Source: Burkholderiales bacterium JOSHI_001
GTDB lineage: Bacteria; Pseudomonadota; Gammaproteobacteria; Burkholderiales; Burkholderiaceae_C
Assembly (NCBI GenBank): GCA_000244995.1
Contig: CM001438.1
Span: forward strand, 1,914,921 to 1,978,920
Direction: 5' to 3'
Length of the DNA: 64,000 nt
Shown here: positions 57,300-64,000 of the stretch, in pieces
Layout of the letters: each line of letters opens with the position of its first letter
How positions within the stretch are numbered: position 1 is the first letter of the stretch
Notes under the pieces: model-generated
Seen by the model: only the letters and a program-made list of their open reading frames with translations
Databases searched by the model: none
Told to the model about the DNA's origin: nothing
Translations under genes and position numbers: made by a program

Positions 57300-59411
57300 A
57301 TGTCCCAGATCGAACGCAGCGGCACGCTGGACGCCGCCCTGCAGCAAGCCGCCGCGCAACTGGCGCAGGCCCGGCCGGATGGCGCCACGGCGCATCGCCC
57401 CGTTCTCTACCTGCCCGGCAACGCCGGGCGCATCGACGCCGTCGAGCAGTGGCTGTTCGCCCAGCCTGAGGCCATCGCCGGCTGCGACGTGTTCCAGATC
57501 TATGCGCTCGGCCCCGCCGAAGGCTGGGAGCGCACGGTCCTGGCCAACGTCGGCCTCGTCACACCCTTCATCGGCCCCGGCGTGCGCCACCTGGTCAACG
57601 CCGGCCTGGCCCGCAACATCCGCTGCAACCTGTCGCAGGTGCCGCAGCTCTTCGAGGGCCGCTGGCGCCCCGAAGTGGCCATCGCCCATGTCTCGCCGCC
57701 CGACGCCGAAGGCCGCGTCACGCTGGGCCTGAACGCGGGCCTGGACATCGCCCCGGTGCGCGCCGCGCGCTGGAAGCTGGCGGTGGTGAGCCGGCGCATG
57801 CCGCGTTGGCACATCGCCAGCGTCGATGACCCGGCCAGCGGCCAGCGCTTCGACATCGGCTGCGCGATGCGGCTGGACGAGTTCGATGCCGTGGTCGAGA
57901 TCGACGAGCCGCTGCTCGAGCGGCCGATGCAGACGGCGCAATCCGCCGAGGCCAGCGCCGACACGCGCGCCATCGCCGCGAACGTGATCGACCTGCTGCA
58001 CCGCGACGCCGCGATGGGCCCCGGTGCCGACACCCTGCCGCACACGCTGCAGCTGGGCATCGGCCGCCTGCCGGACGCCGTGGCCGATGAGCTGGTTGCG
58101 CGCGGCCTGGGCGTGGCCGGCATCTGGAGCGAGATGCTGTCCGACGGCGTGCTGCGCCTGCTGCGCGCCGGGCTGATTGCCCGCGCCGGCCGCACGTCGG
58201 CGGGCGAACGCGACACGCCAGGGCACATCGCCACGCTGCGCGAGCGCATCGTCGTCGGCTTCGTGCTCGGCTCGATGGCCCTGTACGAGGCCATGCACGA
58301 CAACCCTGCCTTCGCGGTGCTGCCGCAGGCCGAGGTCAACGACCCGGCGCTGATCCGGCTGAACGACCGCATGGCCAGCCTCAATGCCGCGCTGGCGGTC
58401 AGCCTGACCGGCGAGGTGGCCGCGGCCACGCTGGACAAGCGCTACTACTCCGACGTGGGCGGCCAGTTCGACTTCGCGCTCGGGGCCTCCTGGTCGCGCG
58501 GCGGCGTGGCGGTGATCGGTCTGCCCAGCGCCGTGCGCCTGCGCGATGGCGCGTTGGGCAGCCGCATCGTCGCCACCCATGCCGAAGGCGCGCACCACAC
58601 CATTGGCGCCGACCTGCCGGTGGTGGTGGTCAGCGAACAAGGCGCGGCCGACCTGCGCGGCCTGCACGACTGCGAACGCGTGGAGGCCATGCTGTCGATC
58701 GCGCACCCGCAGTGGCGCGCCGCGCTGGCCAAGGATGCGCGCACCCTGCCTTCGATGCAGGGCGTGGGCGCTATTCCCGCGCAGCTGGTCGCGCTGCGCG
58801 ATGGGCGCCACGCGGTGCTGCGCCCCGCCGTGCGCGCCGACATCCCGGCCATTGCCGACTACATCGGCCGCCTGAGCGAGGCCGACCGTTTCACGCGCTA
58901 CATGGGCACCGTCTCCGAACGCGCGCTGACCGACCCGTCGCGCATGAACCGCCTGTACGACGAAACGCTCGACTACCGCGAGCACGCCGCCTTCCTGATC
59001 GAGCTGGACCGCGAGGTCATCGGCGTCTCGCACGCCTTCCGCATCGGCCAGGGCGGCACCTACGAGGTCTCGTACTCGCGCCGCAGCGACTTCGGCCGCC
59101 AGGGCCTGGGCACGCACCTGATGCATGCGCTGATCGACTGGGGCGTGGCGGCCGGCGCCGAGAATTTCTACGCCACCACCTACCGCAACAAGAACCCGCG
59201 CATGCGCAGCCTGTTCGACCGCTTCGGCTTCAGCGCCCATGCCGACCCGGACGACTACAACGCGGTGAGCTACCGAGCGACCGTGCATGAACTGGCACGC
59301 CAGCGCGCAGTGCGTGCGCAGGCAACGGCCGCGCTGGCGGAATCGGCCCGTGCGGCCCGTGCACCCGGTGGCGTGGCCGACCAGGACAGTGCGCTGGCGC
59401 AGGGGGCCTGA
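57300..59411 (+). CDS. Acetyl-CoA hydrolase/transferase fused to a GNAT acetyltransferase
   Basis: A 703-residue fusion. Residues 1 to about 495 are an acetyl-CoA hydrolase/transferase (class I CoA transferase) with HVSPPDAEGRVTLG, the AdhC-terminal pattern ATLDKRYYSDVGGQFDF, and LGVAGIWSEMLSDG carrying the likely catalytic Glu (near residue 276; usually GIHSEM). Residues about 502-670 are a GNAT domain (LRPAVRADIPAIADYIGRLSE, RSDFGRQGLGTHLMHALIDWG, the acetyl-CoA loop RQGLGT). The C-terminus is Ala-rich. The domain order suggests acetyl-CoA-linked regulation or lysine acetylation tied to CoA transfer; both are inference. Own promoter upstream; no operon partner. Confidence 0.88.
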   Translation: MSQIERSGTLDAALQQAAAQLAQARPDGATAHRPVLYLPGNAGRIDAVEQWLFAQPEAIAGCDVFQIYALGPAEGWERTVLANVGLVTPFIGPGVRHLVNAGLARNIRCNLSQVPQLFEGRWRPEVAIAHVSPPDAEGRVTLGLNAGLDIAPVRAARWKLAVVSRRMPRWHIASVDDPASGQRFDIGCAMRLDEFDAVVEIDEPLLERPMQTAQSAEASADTRAIAANVIDLLHRDAAMGPGADTLPHTLQLGIGRLPDAVADELVARGLGVAGIWSEMLSDGVLRLLRAGLIARAGRTSAGERDTPGHIATLRERIVVGFVLGSMALYEAMHDNPAFAVLPQAEVNDPALIRLNDRMASLNAALAVSLTGEVAAATLDKRYYSDVGGQFDFALGASWSRGGVAVIGLPSAVRLRDGALGSRIVATHAEGAHHTIGADLPVVVVSEQGAADLRGLHDCERVEAMLSIAHPQWRAALAKDARTLPSMQGVGAIPAQLVALRDGRHAVLRPAVRADIPAIADYIGRLSEADRFTRYMGTVSERALTDPSRMNRLYDETLDYREHAAFLIELDREVIGVSHAFRIGQGGTYEVSYSRRSDFGRQGLGTHLMHALIDWGVAAGAENFYATTYRNKNPRMRSLFDRFGFSAHADPDDYNAVSYRATVHELARQRAVRAQATAALAESARAARAPGGVADQDSALAQGA

Positions 59412-59655
59412 CCCGCGGCCCGAACCAAGGGCGCACGCCTGGCGCCGCAGCGTCCTGCAAAGCGCCTGATGCGCTGCAGGTGCAGGCGGACCACAAACCG
59501 TGTCCTTGTCGGCGCGGCCGATGCCTGAGAGGCTGTGTGCGCCAGCCTGGTCCCGCTGCTGCAGAACTGCGCCGTCAAGTGCGTTGATGGCCACCGCCAC
59601 CCGACGGCCTTGCTCATCGCTCCGCCGCGCGCCAAGACCATCGAGGACCAAGCGC

Positions 59656-59661
59656 TACATT
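59656..59661 (+). promoter_or_regulatory. Putative -10 element (TACATT) for the TauE/SafE gene
   Basis: TACATT ends seven bases before the ATG at 59669, the same leaderless-type spacing seen at dnaE and lolC. Confidence 0.35.
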
Positions 59662-59668
59662 CGCCGCC

Positions 59669-60406
59669 ATGGAACCGCATTGGGGCTTGATCGTTGTCGG
59701 TGCCGCCTGCGCCGGCTTCGAGCAAGGCCTGTCGGGTTTCGGATTCAGCCTGGTCGCGCTCAGCTTCTGGGCCTGGGCTCTCGACCCGAAACTTGCCGCG
59801 GTGCTGGCGGTGTTTGGCGGTTTGACGGGGCAGCTGCTCGCCGCCTTCACGGTGCGGCGCGGGTTCGACTGGACGCGCGTCGCGCCCTTCATCGTCGGCG
59901 GGCTGCTCGGGCTGCCGCTCGGGCTGTGGCTGCTGCCGCGCATCGACGCGGTGGCATTCCGCGGCTTCGTCGGTGCGCTGCTCGCGCTGTGGTGCCCGCT
60001 CATGCTGCTGGCGCCGCGGCTGCCTCACCTCCAGGTGGGCGGCCGTGTCGCCGACGGCCTGGCCGGTGCGGTCGGCGGGCTGATGGGCCCGCTTGGCGGC
60101 TTCACCGGTGCGGTGCCGACGCTTTGGTGCACGCTGCGCGGCTACGAGCGCGACGCACAGCGCGCGGTGATCCAGAATTTCAATCTGGCGATGCTCGCCA
60201 CCACGATGGCGACGTACTTCGGGGCCGGCATGCTGTCCCGCGCGATGCTGCCTGCCATGGCGCTGGTGGCGCTGTCGCTGCTGCTGCCGGCCCTGGTTGG
60301 CATGAAGGTCTACGTGGGCATCAGTCCGCAGCTGTTTCGCCGCCTCGTGTTGGTGCTGCTGACGGCGTCGGGCTTCGCGATGCTCGCGAGCACAGTGCTG
60401 CGCTGA
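59669..60406 (+). CDS. TauE/SafE (TSUP) family membrane exporter
   Basis: A 245-residue membrane protein with about eight helices and the family repeats, seen as FEQGLSGFGFSLVALSFWAW and GAVGGLMGPLGGFTGAVPTLWCTLRG. Members export sulfite, sulfoacetate or other organosulfur and carboxylate anions. The substrate cannot be told, because no sulfonate-degradation gene lies nearby. The 76 bases separating it from the next gene suggest it is monocistronic. Confidence 0.87.
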   Translation: MEPHWGLIVVGAACAGFEQGLSGFGFSLVALSFWAWALDPKLAAVLAVFGGLTGQLLAAFTVRRGFDWTRVAPFIVGGLLGLPLGLWLLPRIDAVAFRGFVGALLALWCPLMLLAPRLPHLQVGGRVADGLAGAVGGLMGPLGGFTGAVPTLWCTLRGYERDAQRAVIQNFNLAMLATTMATYFGAGMLSRAMLPAMALVALSLLLPALVGMKVYVGISPQLFRRLVLVLLTASGFAMLASTVLR

Positions 60407-60695
60407 TGCCTTTCATGCCGCGCTGGGGGGCCCAGTTCGGCAGCCGCGGTACCGACGCGACCGACCGCTTGGTGGTGGCACGTTGAGCGCCGAAGTTGTC
60501 CCCGAACGATGGATTCCCCTCGCGCAATCCTCGGGGCGGAAAATCCTTTCGGCCCCATCCAAGCCCGGTGCATGGCACCCATCGGTGCAGGTGCCGGCAC
60601 TTCGGGTCAGTCTGTTTGCCGGAGGGCAAATTCAGGATGGACAGCATGCAGGGTCACCGGCTGTAATCGCCTTGGTCGCTGTCACGAATCCCGGA

Positions 60696-61571
60696 ATGGT
60701 TGAAGCCGCACGTCCCGTCTTCATCTCCTATGCCCGCCTGGACCAGCCCCTGGTCGCGCGCGCCGTGGAGTTTCTGCGCGCAGGCGGACTCAATGTGTTC
60801 GTGGACAGCCAGAGCATTGGCTACGGCACGGACTGGCGCCAGGCCTTGGGCGATGCCATCGAAAACGCCGAGCGCGTCATGCTGTTCTGGACGGCTGCGG
60901 CTGCCGCCTCGCGCTGGGTGACCCGGGAGTGGCAGTGGGCGCTCATGCGCGGCAAGAAGGTGGTGCCGACATTGTTGGATGACACCCCGCTGCCGCCGGC
61001 CCTGGCCCGCCTGCACGCGGTGACAACACTGCGCGGGCTGTTCCCTGCCCCTTTGCGCCGGCCGGAAGATCTGACCGCAGAGCCGTTCGCTCCGGATGAC
61101 GAGTCGCAGGGCGAGGACCTCGATCCCGGCCCCGCGGATTCAGGGTGGGCGACATCGAACCCTTCCACACCTGCTTCAGCATCCTCTGGACCACGCGCAA
61201 TGCCAGGTCGGCTGACCATGATCGTTGCCAGCTTGGTGGTCGTCGGGGTGGTCGGTGGGATGGCATTGCTGCGACCGGCCAGTGTGCCGGCCGGCTCATC
61301 CCCGGTGCCGGCGGCTGTAGGAACGCCAGCCTCCGCGGCCGCATCGGCGGGGCAAGGTCCTGCCTCATCAGCAGCCCCGCCCGCGTCCGCCGCTGCGTCG
61401 GCCGCCACGGCGGCGTCAGAACCAGCGTTGATGGACGTGGAGCCAGACACTTTCCTTCGGGGGCCGCTGTTTGCCCTGGTGATGCTGGCCGGGGCGGCCT
61501 TGTTGCTCCTCAGGCGCCTGACCCAGAATGGCCGAGCGCGCGCTATCGTGAATGAGGTCTACTCGGTGTAG
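60696..61571 (+). CDS. TIR-domain protein with two membrane helices
   Basis: A 291-residue protein. Residues 7-120 are a TIR domain: PVFISYARLDQPLVARAVEFL, GLNVFVDSQSIGYGTDWRQAL, ERVMLFWTAAAAASRWVTREWQWAL, with Glu78 in the position of the TIR catalytic glutamate (NAD cleavage in active bacterial members). A Pro/Ser/Ala linker leads to helices at about 173-192 and 256-273, with an Ala/Ser/Pro-rich loop between them, so the TIR domain is cytosolic and anchored. The ATG at 60696 is preferred; upstream codons do not resemble TIR. Whether it is a defence or signalling protein is unknown. Confidence 0.82.
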   Translation: MVEAARPVFISYARLDQPLVARAVEFLRAGGLNVFVDSQSIGYGTDWRQALGDAIENAERVMLFWTAAAAASRWVTREWQWALMRGKKVVPTLLDDTPLPPALARLHAVTTLRGLFPAPLRRPEDLTAEPFAPDDESQGEDLDPGPADSGWATSNPSTPASASSGPRAMPGRLTMIVASLVVVGVVGGMALLRPASVPAGSSPVPAAVGTPASAAASAGQGPASSAAPPASAAASAATAASEPALMDVEPDTFLRGPLFALVMLAGAALLLLRRLTQNGRARAIVNEVYSV

Positions 61572-61734
61572 CAAAGCCTCTGGCGCTGCCCAGACTGCGC
61601 CAGGCAGCAGGAAACATCATGATGAAAGGCCTGAGTGCGGCTGCCCTGGGCGCCGCCTGTTTCGCCGCTGCAGCGCGGTCGTTTCGGACCTGTCGTGGAC
61701 CTTGGATACCTGGCCGTGAGGTGGGCGCGACAGC

Positions 61735-62130
61735 CTACTTGCCGGTTGCAGGCTGTGATGCAGACTTGCTGGTGTTGAGCGGTATTCCGAGATCCGGTGC
61801 CTTGAGCTCCTTGGCCGAGTTCATCTGGCGTCCGCTCGGGGGAGGCAAGCTCTCCAAGAATCCGCGGTTTGGCTTGCTCTCCGGGGTGACCGCTGCGCCG
61901 CTCTTGATTGGCGGCGTTGAGGGCGCAGAGCTTTGGGACAGCGACTTTTCCGGTACTGGCGCCTGAGCGGGGCTGGGTGTGGTGGCGTTACCCCTGGCGG
62001 GGATGAGAACGATACCCGGGGCGGAACCGTCGATGATGGCGCGACGCCTTTCGGCGAGTGATTGACCGGGCTCGGTGCCACAACCCACAAGCAGGGTCAG
62101 CAGCAAGAGACTCAGGCAAGACTTGTGCAT
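61735..62130 (-). CDS. Small Pro/Ser-rich lipoprotein
   Basis: A 131-residue predicted lipoprotein (MHKSCLSLLLLTLLVGCGTE, lipobox LVGC with Cys17). The rest is Pro/Ser/Ala/Lys-rich (TTPSPAQAPVPEKSLSQSSA) and without a recognisable domain, so it is probably a flexible envelope tether. The ATG at 62130 is chosen for the lipobox; an upstream ATG at 62160 is possible. On the opposite strand a 115-codon frame (61619-61966) is judged spurious. Confidence 0.55.
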   Translation of the reverse strand: MHKSCLSLLLLTLLVGCGTEPGQSLAERRRAIIDGSAPGIVLIPARGNATTPSPAQAPVPEKSLSQSSAPSTPPIKSGAAVTPESKPNRGFLESLPPPSGRQMNSAKELKAPDLGIPLNTSKSASQPATGK

Positions 62131-62285
62131 TGAAGGGCCATTGGGGCGATGTGCTTTCATGGGCACGATCTTACGATGTGGGCCAAACCGTGTCCCTTCG
62201 GCGCCTGAGGCTCGAAACCAGGCGGGCCCTACAGCAGCGTGCGTCGGTCCCGCGTGGGACGCCGACATTGGACAGGACGCTTCCC

Positions 62286-62609
62286 CTACGGGTGGCGCTG
62301 CAGACGGATGGCCTGCTCAGGGCAAGCGCTGACGCACTTGCCACAGCCTTCACAGGCGCCTTCCTTGACCAGCAATGCCTGCTGCCATCGATGGGCGATG
62401 CCCTTCAGGGTGCCCTTGAATCCGACGCCTTTGCGCAGTTCTTTGGGCAATGTTCCGACTTTGAATACCCCAACAGGGCACACGCGAACACAGTCTGCCT
62501 TGCCCTCGCAACTGGCGCGATCGATCACCGGCCTGAAGGCCCCGGGTTCGTGTTTGCATTCGGTCGCCTTCGTCAATGTGCGCGCTCCGTTCTTCGTGCG
62601 GTCTGGCAT
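62286..62609 (-). CDS. Ferredoxin family protein, two iron-sulfur clusters
   Basis: A 107-residue electron-transfer protein with two cluster motifs. The C-terminal one is complete (CEGCGKCVSACPEQAI, CxxCxxCxxxCP). The N-terminal one is CEGKADCVRVCPVGVF, in which the second Cys of the CxxC pair is Lys; with three Cys, a [3Fe-4S] centre is possible, as in 7Fe ferredoxins. An in-frame TTG at 62576 is an alternative start. No redox partner is next to it. Confidence 0.82.
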   Translation of the reverse strand: MPDRTKNGARTLTKATECKHEPGAFRPVIDRASCEGKADCVRVCPVGVFKVGTLPKELRKGVGFKGTLKGIAHRWQQALLVKEGACEGCGKCVSACPEQAIRLQRHP

Positions 62610-62745
62610 TCGAGGTCAGCCTGGCCCTGGAGCGTGGCGTGCAAGGCTTGGCCGGGGCGACGAACATTTTGGCCCGGCCGGGCCCTGGGTGCGCAACTGC
62701 AGGGGCTGGCCTTGGCCCTGGGCATGGGCATGGGCGGCACGGTGG

Positions 62746-63393
62746 TCACTGCCGAGTGAGAACCACATGTGTGGCCAGGGTGGTACTTTGGTGCTTGGTG
62801 CATTCGTAGCCCAAGGCGGGAAGATCCACTCCATCAAAGAGCCTTTCGCCAGATCCAAGGACGACCGGTGCGATGGCGATGTGCAATTCGTCGATCAGGC
62901 GCTGGCGAAGGTATTGCTGAATGACATTGACTCCGCCGCCAACGCGAACATCCTTGTCCCCGGCTGCGGCGCGTGCTTGCGCTAAGGCGGCGTCCATGCC
63001 TTCGGTAACGAAGTGGAAAGTTGTTCCACCTTCCATGACCAAAGGCGCACGTGCATGCTTGGTCAAAACGAACACTGGGACGTGATAGACGGGGTTCTCG
63101 CCCCACCATCCTCGCCAGCTTTCATCTGGCCAGGGCCCGCGAACCGGCCCGAACATGTTCCTGCCGAGGATCCAGGCTCCCACATTCCGGAAGCCCCGCG
63201 CGGCAAAGTCGTCGTCAATGCCGATCTCTCCGCCGTCGTTCCCGAACAGGTTCTTCTGAAACGTTCGGGTGGTTAGGGCCCATCGGTGCAGCGAGGTGCC
63301 TCCCACGCCGAGTGGATTGTTGATGTCTTGGCGTGGGCCGGCGCCGAAGCCGTCAAGCGATATGGTGAAACCCTCGACTCGAAGCTTGGGCAT
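62746..63393 (-). CDS. Dihydrofolate reductase family protein (RibD C-terminal-like)
   Basis: A 215-residue NADPH-dependent reductase-fold protein: LRVEGFTISLDGFGAGPRQ, WILGRNMFGPVRGPW, HVPVFVLTKHARAPLVMEGGTTFHFVTEG, VRVGGGVNVIQQYLRQRLIDELHIAIAPVVLGSGERLF. This is the pattern of the RibD_C/DHFR-like family found beside drug-resistance and stress genes; substrate unknown. Single gene, 136 bases from the ferredoxin gene. Confidence 0.88.
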   Translation of the reverse strand: MPKLRVEGFTISLDGFGAGPRQDINNPLGVGGTSLHRWALTTRTFQKNLFGNDGGEIGIDDDFAARGFRNVGAWILGRNMFGPVRGPWPDESWRGWWGENPVYHVPVFVLTKHARAPLVMEGGTTFHFVTEGMDAALAQARAAAGDKDVRVGGGVNVIQQYLRQRLIDELHIAIAPVVLGSGERLFDGVDLPALGYECTKHQSTTLATHVVLTRQ

Positions 63394-63562
63394 GGTCCGT
63401 CTCGGTGGTGGAAGTGACGCCTAGGGTTGTTCGGTGCTGCCAAACCTTGGAGCCAAGGCCGGCCCGACAGCGCAGCGTGGAAGGCACGGCAGGGACGACG
63501 AGGCCTTTGGCCCAGCAGGGCCTTGCACGCGCAGATGTTGGGGCCCGCCTTGACCGAGGGGA
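63394..63562. other. Short intergenic gap
   Basis: 170 bases between the DHFR-family gene and the NTF2-like gene. No promoter or terminator stands out. Confidence 0.3.
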
Positions 63563-64000
63563 TTAGGTACCACTTGCACTCAGTGGGTCGCGGACGGTGT
63601 AGATGACCGAGAAAATCTTCCAGCCACTCTCGGTGCGCACCAACTGCCACATTTCCTTCCCCCAATTCGTCCGGTTTGTGCCCTCGAAGAACTCGTAGTC
63701 AAAGCTGACGGAGGCGATTTCGCCGTCGGTTTGAACTTGCACGTTGGAGAACTTCTCCTCTCTGGGCTCTGTCGCGGAAACAGCCTCGTCAATCAGACTG
63801 ACGAAGTTGTTCGCGGGAATCCTTCGGGCCTTGATCGCGTCAGGCTTGTTCTTTCGAATACTGACAAGGCGGGAGTCTTCAGAAACGTGTTGCCAGCCAA
63901 TCTCCTCGGGCTTCTCCGAAAAGAACAGGCTCATGTAAAGCGGCTTGTCCTTGGTCAGCAAGGCGATCCTGAATGATTCCACAACCTGATGAATGGCCGC
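63563..64000 (-). CDS. NTF2-like (SnoaL/DUF4440-type) protein, 5' end cut
   Basis: About 145 codons are visible; the frame stays open past the GTG at 63982 to the window edge, and AAIHQVVESFRIALLTKDKP reads as the natural helix 1 of the fold, so the true start is outside the window. Later VSFDYEFFEGTNRTNWGKEMWQLVRTESGWKIFSVIYT is the beta-sheet half of the cone fold. Such proteins are small enzymes or ligand binders; this one has no visible catalytic set. Base composition is less GC-rich than the core genes. Confidence 0.75.
   Translation of the reverse strand, partial: AAIHQVVESFRIALLTKDKPLYMSLFFSEKPEEIGWQHVSEDSRLVSIRKNKPDAIKARRIPANNFVSLIDEAVSATEPREEKFSNVQVQTDGEIASVSFDYEFFEGTNRTNWGKEMWQLVRTESGWKIFSVIYTVRDPLSASGT

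Noticed and set aside
60483-60695. Upstream extension of the TIR gene
   Set aside because: The 71 codons before the ATG at 60696 have no TIR similarity; the domain starts seven residues after that ATG.
61619-61966. 115-codon plus-strand frame opposite the small lipoprotein
   Set aside because: No signal or domain; the minus strand has a convincing lipobox.
62058-62985. Plus-strand frames opposite the ferredoxin and the start of the DHFR-family gene
   Set aside because: Both minus-strand genes show complete family motifs.

Overview
The window reads as chromosomal DNA of a high-GC betaproteobacterium of the order Burkholderiales. I infer this from the proteins and synteny (ompA-ubiG-gph divergent from gyrA, then pheA, tyrA, a fused aroA-cmk, rpsA, ihfB, lapA, lapB) and from intergenic GC-rich repeats built on CCCCC-NN-GGGGG cores. 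No species can be named from sequence alone. No tRNA, rRNA, complete insertion sequence or CRISPR array was seen; the one stable RNA is tmRNA.

Region 1 (1-11.6 kb) is mostly housekeeping: the C-terminal part of a secreted protein, a lipoprotein-export ABC pair (lolC/E-type permease and lolD), an alpha/beta hydrolase, the tRNA hydroxylase trhO divergent from DNA polymerase III alpha (dnaE), a small His-rich secreted protein, a patatin-like phospholipase and a helix-hairpin-helix protein with a Lys/Ala tail. Region 2 (11.8-19.5 kb, minus strand) is a surface-glycan cluster: two class I/FkbM methyltransferases and five glycosyltransferase-like genes, packed with overlapping stops and starts directly behind lapA-lapB. 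Region 3 (19.6-31.9 kb) is conserved core: ihfB, rpsA, aroA-cmk fusion, tyrA, pheA, a DUF2059 protein and gyrA on the minus strand, then ompA-type porin, ubiG and gph on the plus strand.

Region 4 (about 32.3-47.8 kb) is an accessory island at the 3' end of ssrA (tmRNA). A 40-bp sequence starting at the tmRNA CCA end (32321-32360) recurs with 36/40 identity at 47762-47801, as expected for att sites. Just inside the left copy lie a decayed tyrosine integrase and a frameshifted ParB. Cargo: a macrodomain-like protein, an esterase lipoprotein, an ankyrin protein, a Sel1-repeat protein, an MFS transporter, a four-gene metal-uptake operon (His-rich membrane protein, TonB-dependent receptor, two HupE/UreJ permeases), and a convergent FAD oxidoreductase/DUF2855 pair, separated by gene-poor relic DNA.

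Region 5 (47.8-56.6 kb) is a D-xylose locus on the minus strand: LacI-type regulator, xylA, xylF, xylH, single-domain xylG, then an exported CRTAC1-type protein and a vanadium-haloperoxidase family enzyme whose starts overlap the preceding stops. Region 6 (56.6-64 kb) holds a decayed receiver-domain gene, an acetyl-CoA hydrolase-GNAT fusion, a TauE/SafE exporter, a TIR protein with two membrane helices, a small lipoprotein, a two-cluster ferredoxin, a DHFR-family reductase and a truncated NTF2-like protein at the edge.

Several genes (lolC, trhO, dnaE, the LacI regulator, tauE) carry a TAnnnT hexamer ending 6-7 bases before the start codon, suggesting leaderless transcription, whereas some island genes have clear Shine-Dalgarno sequences.
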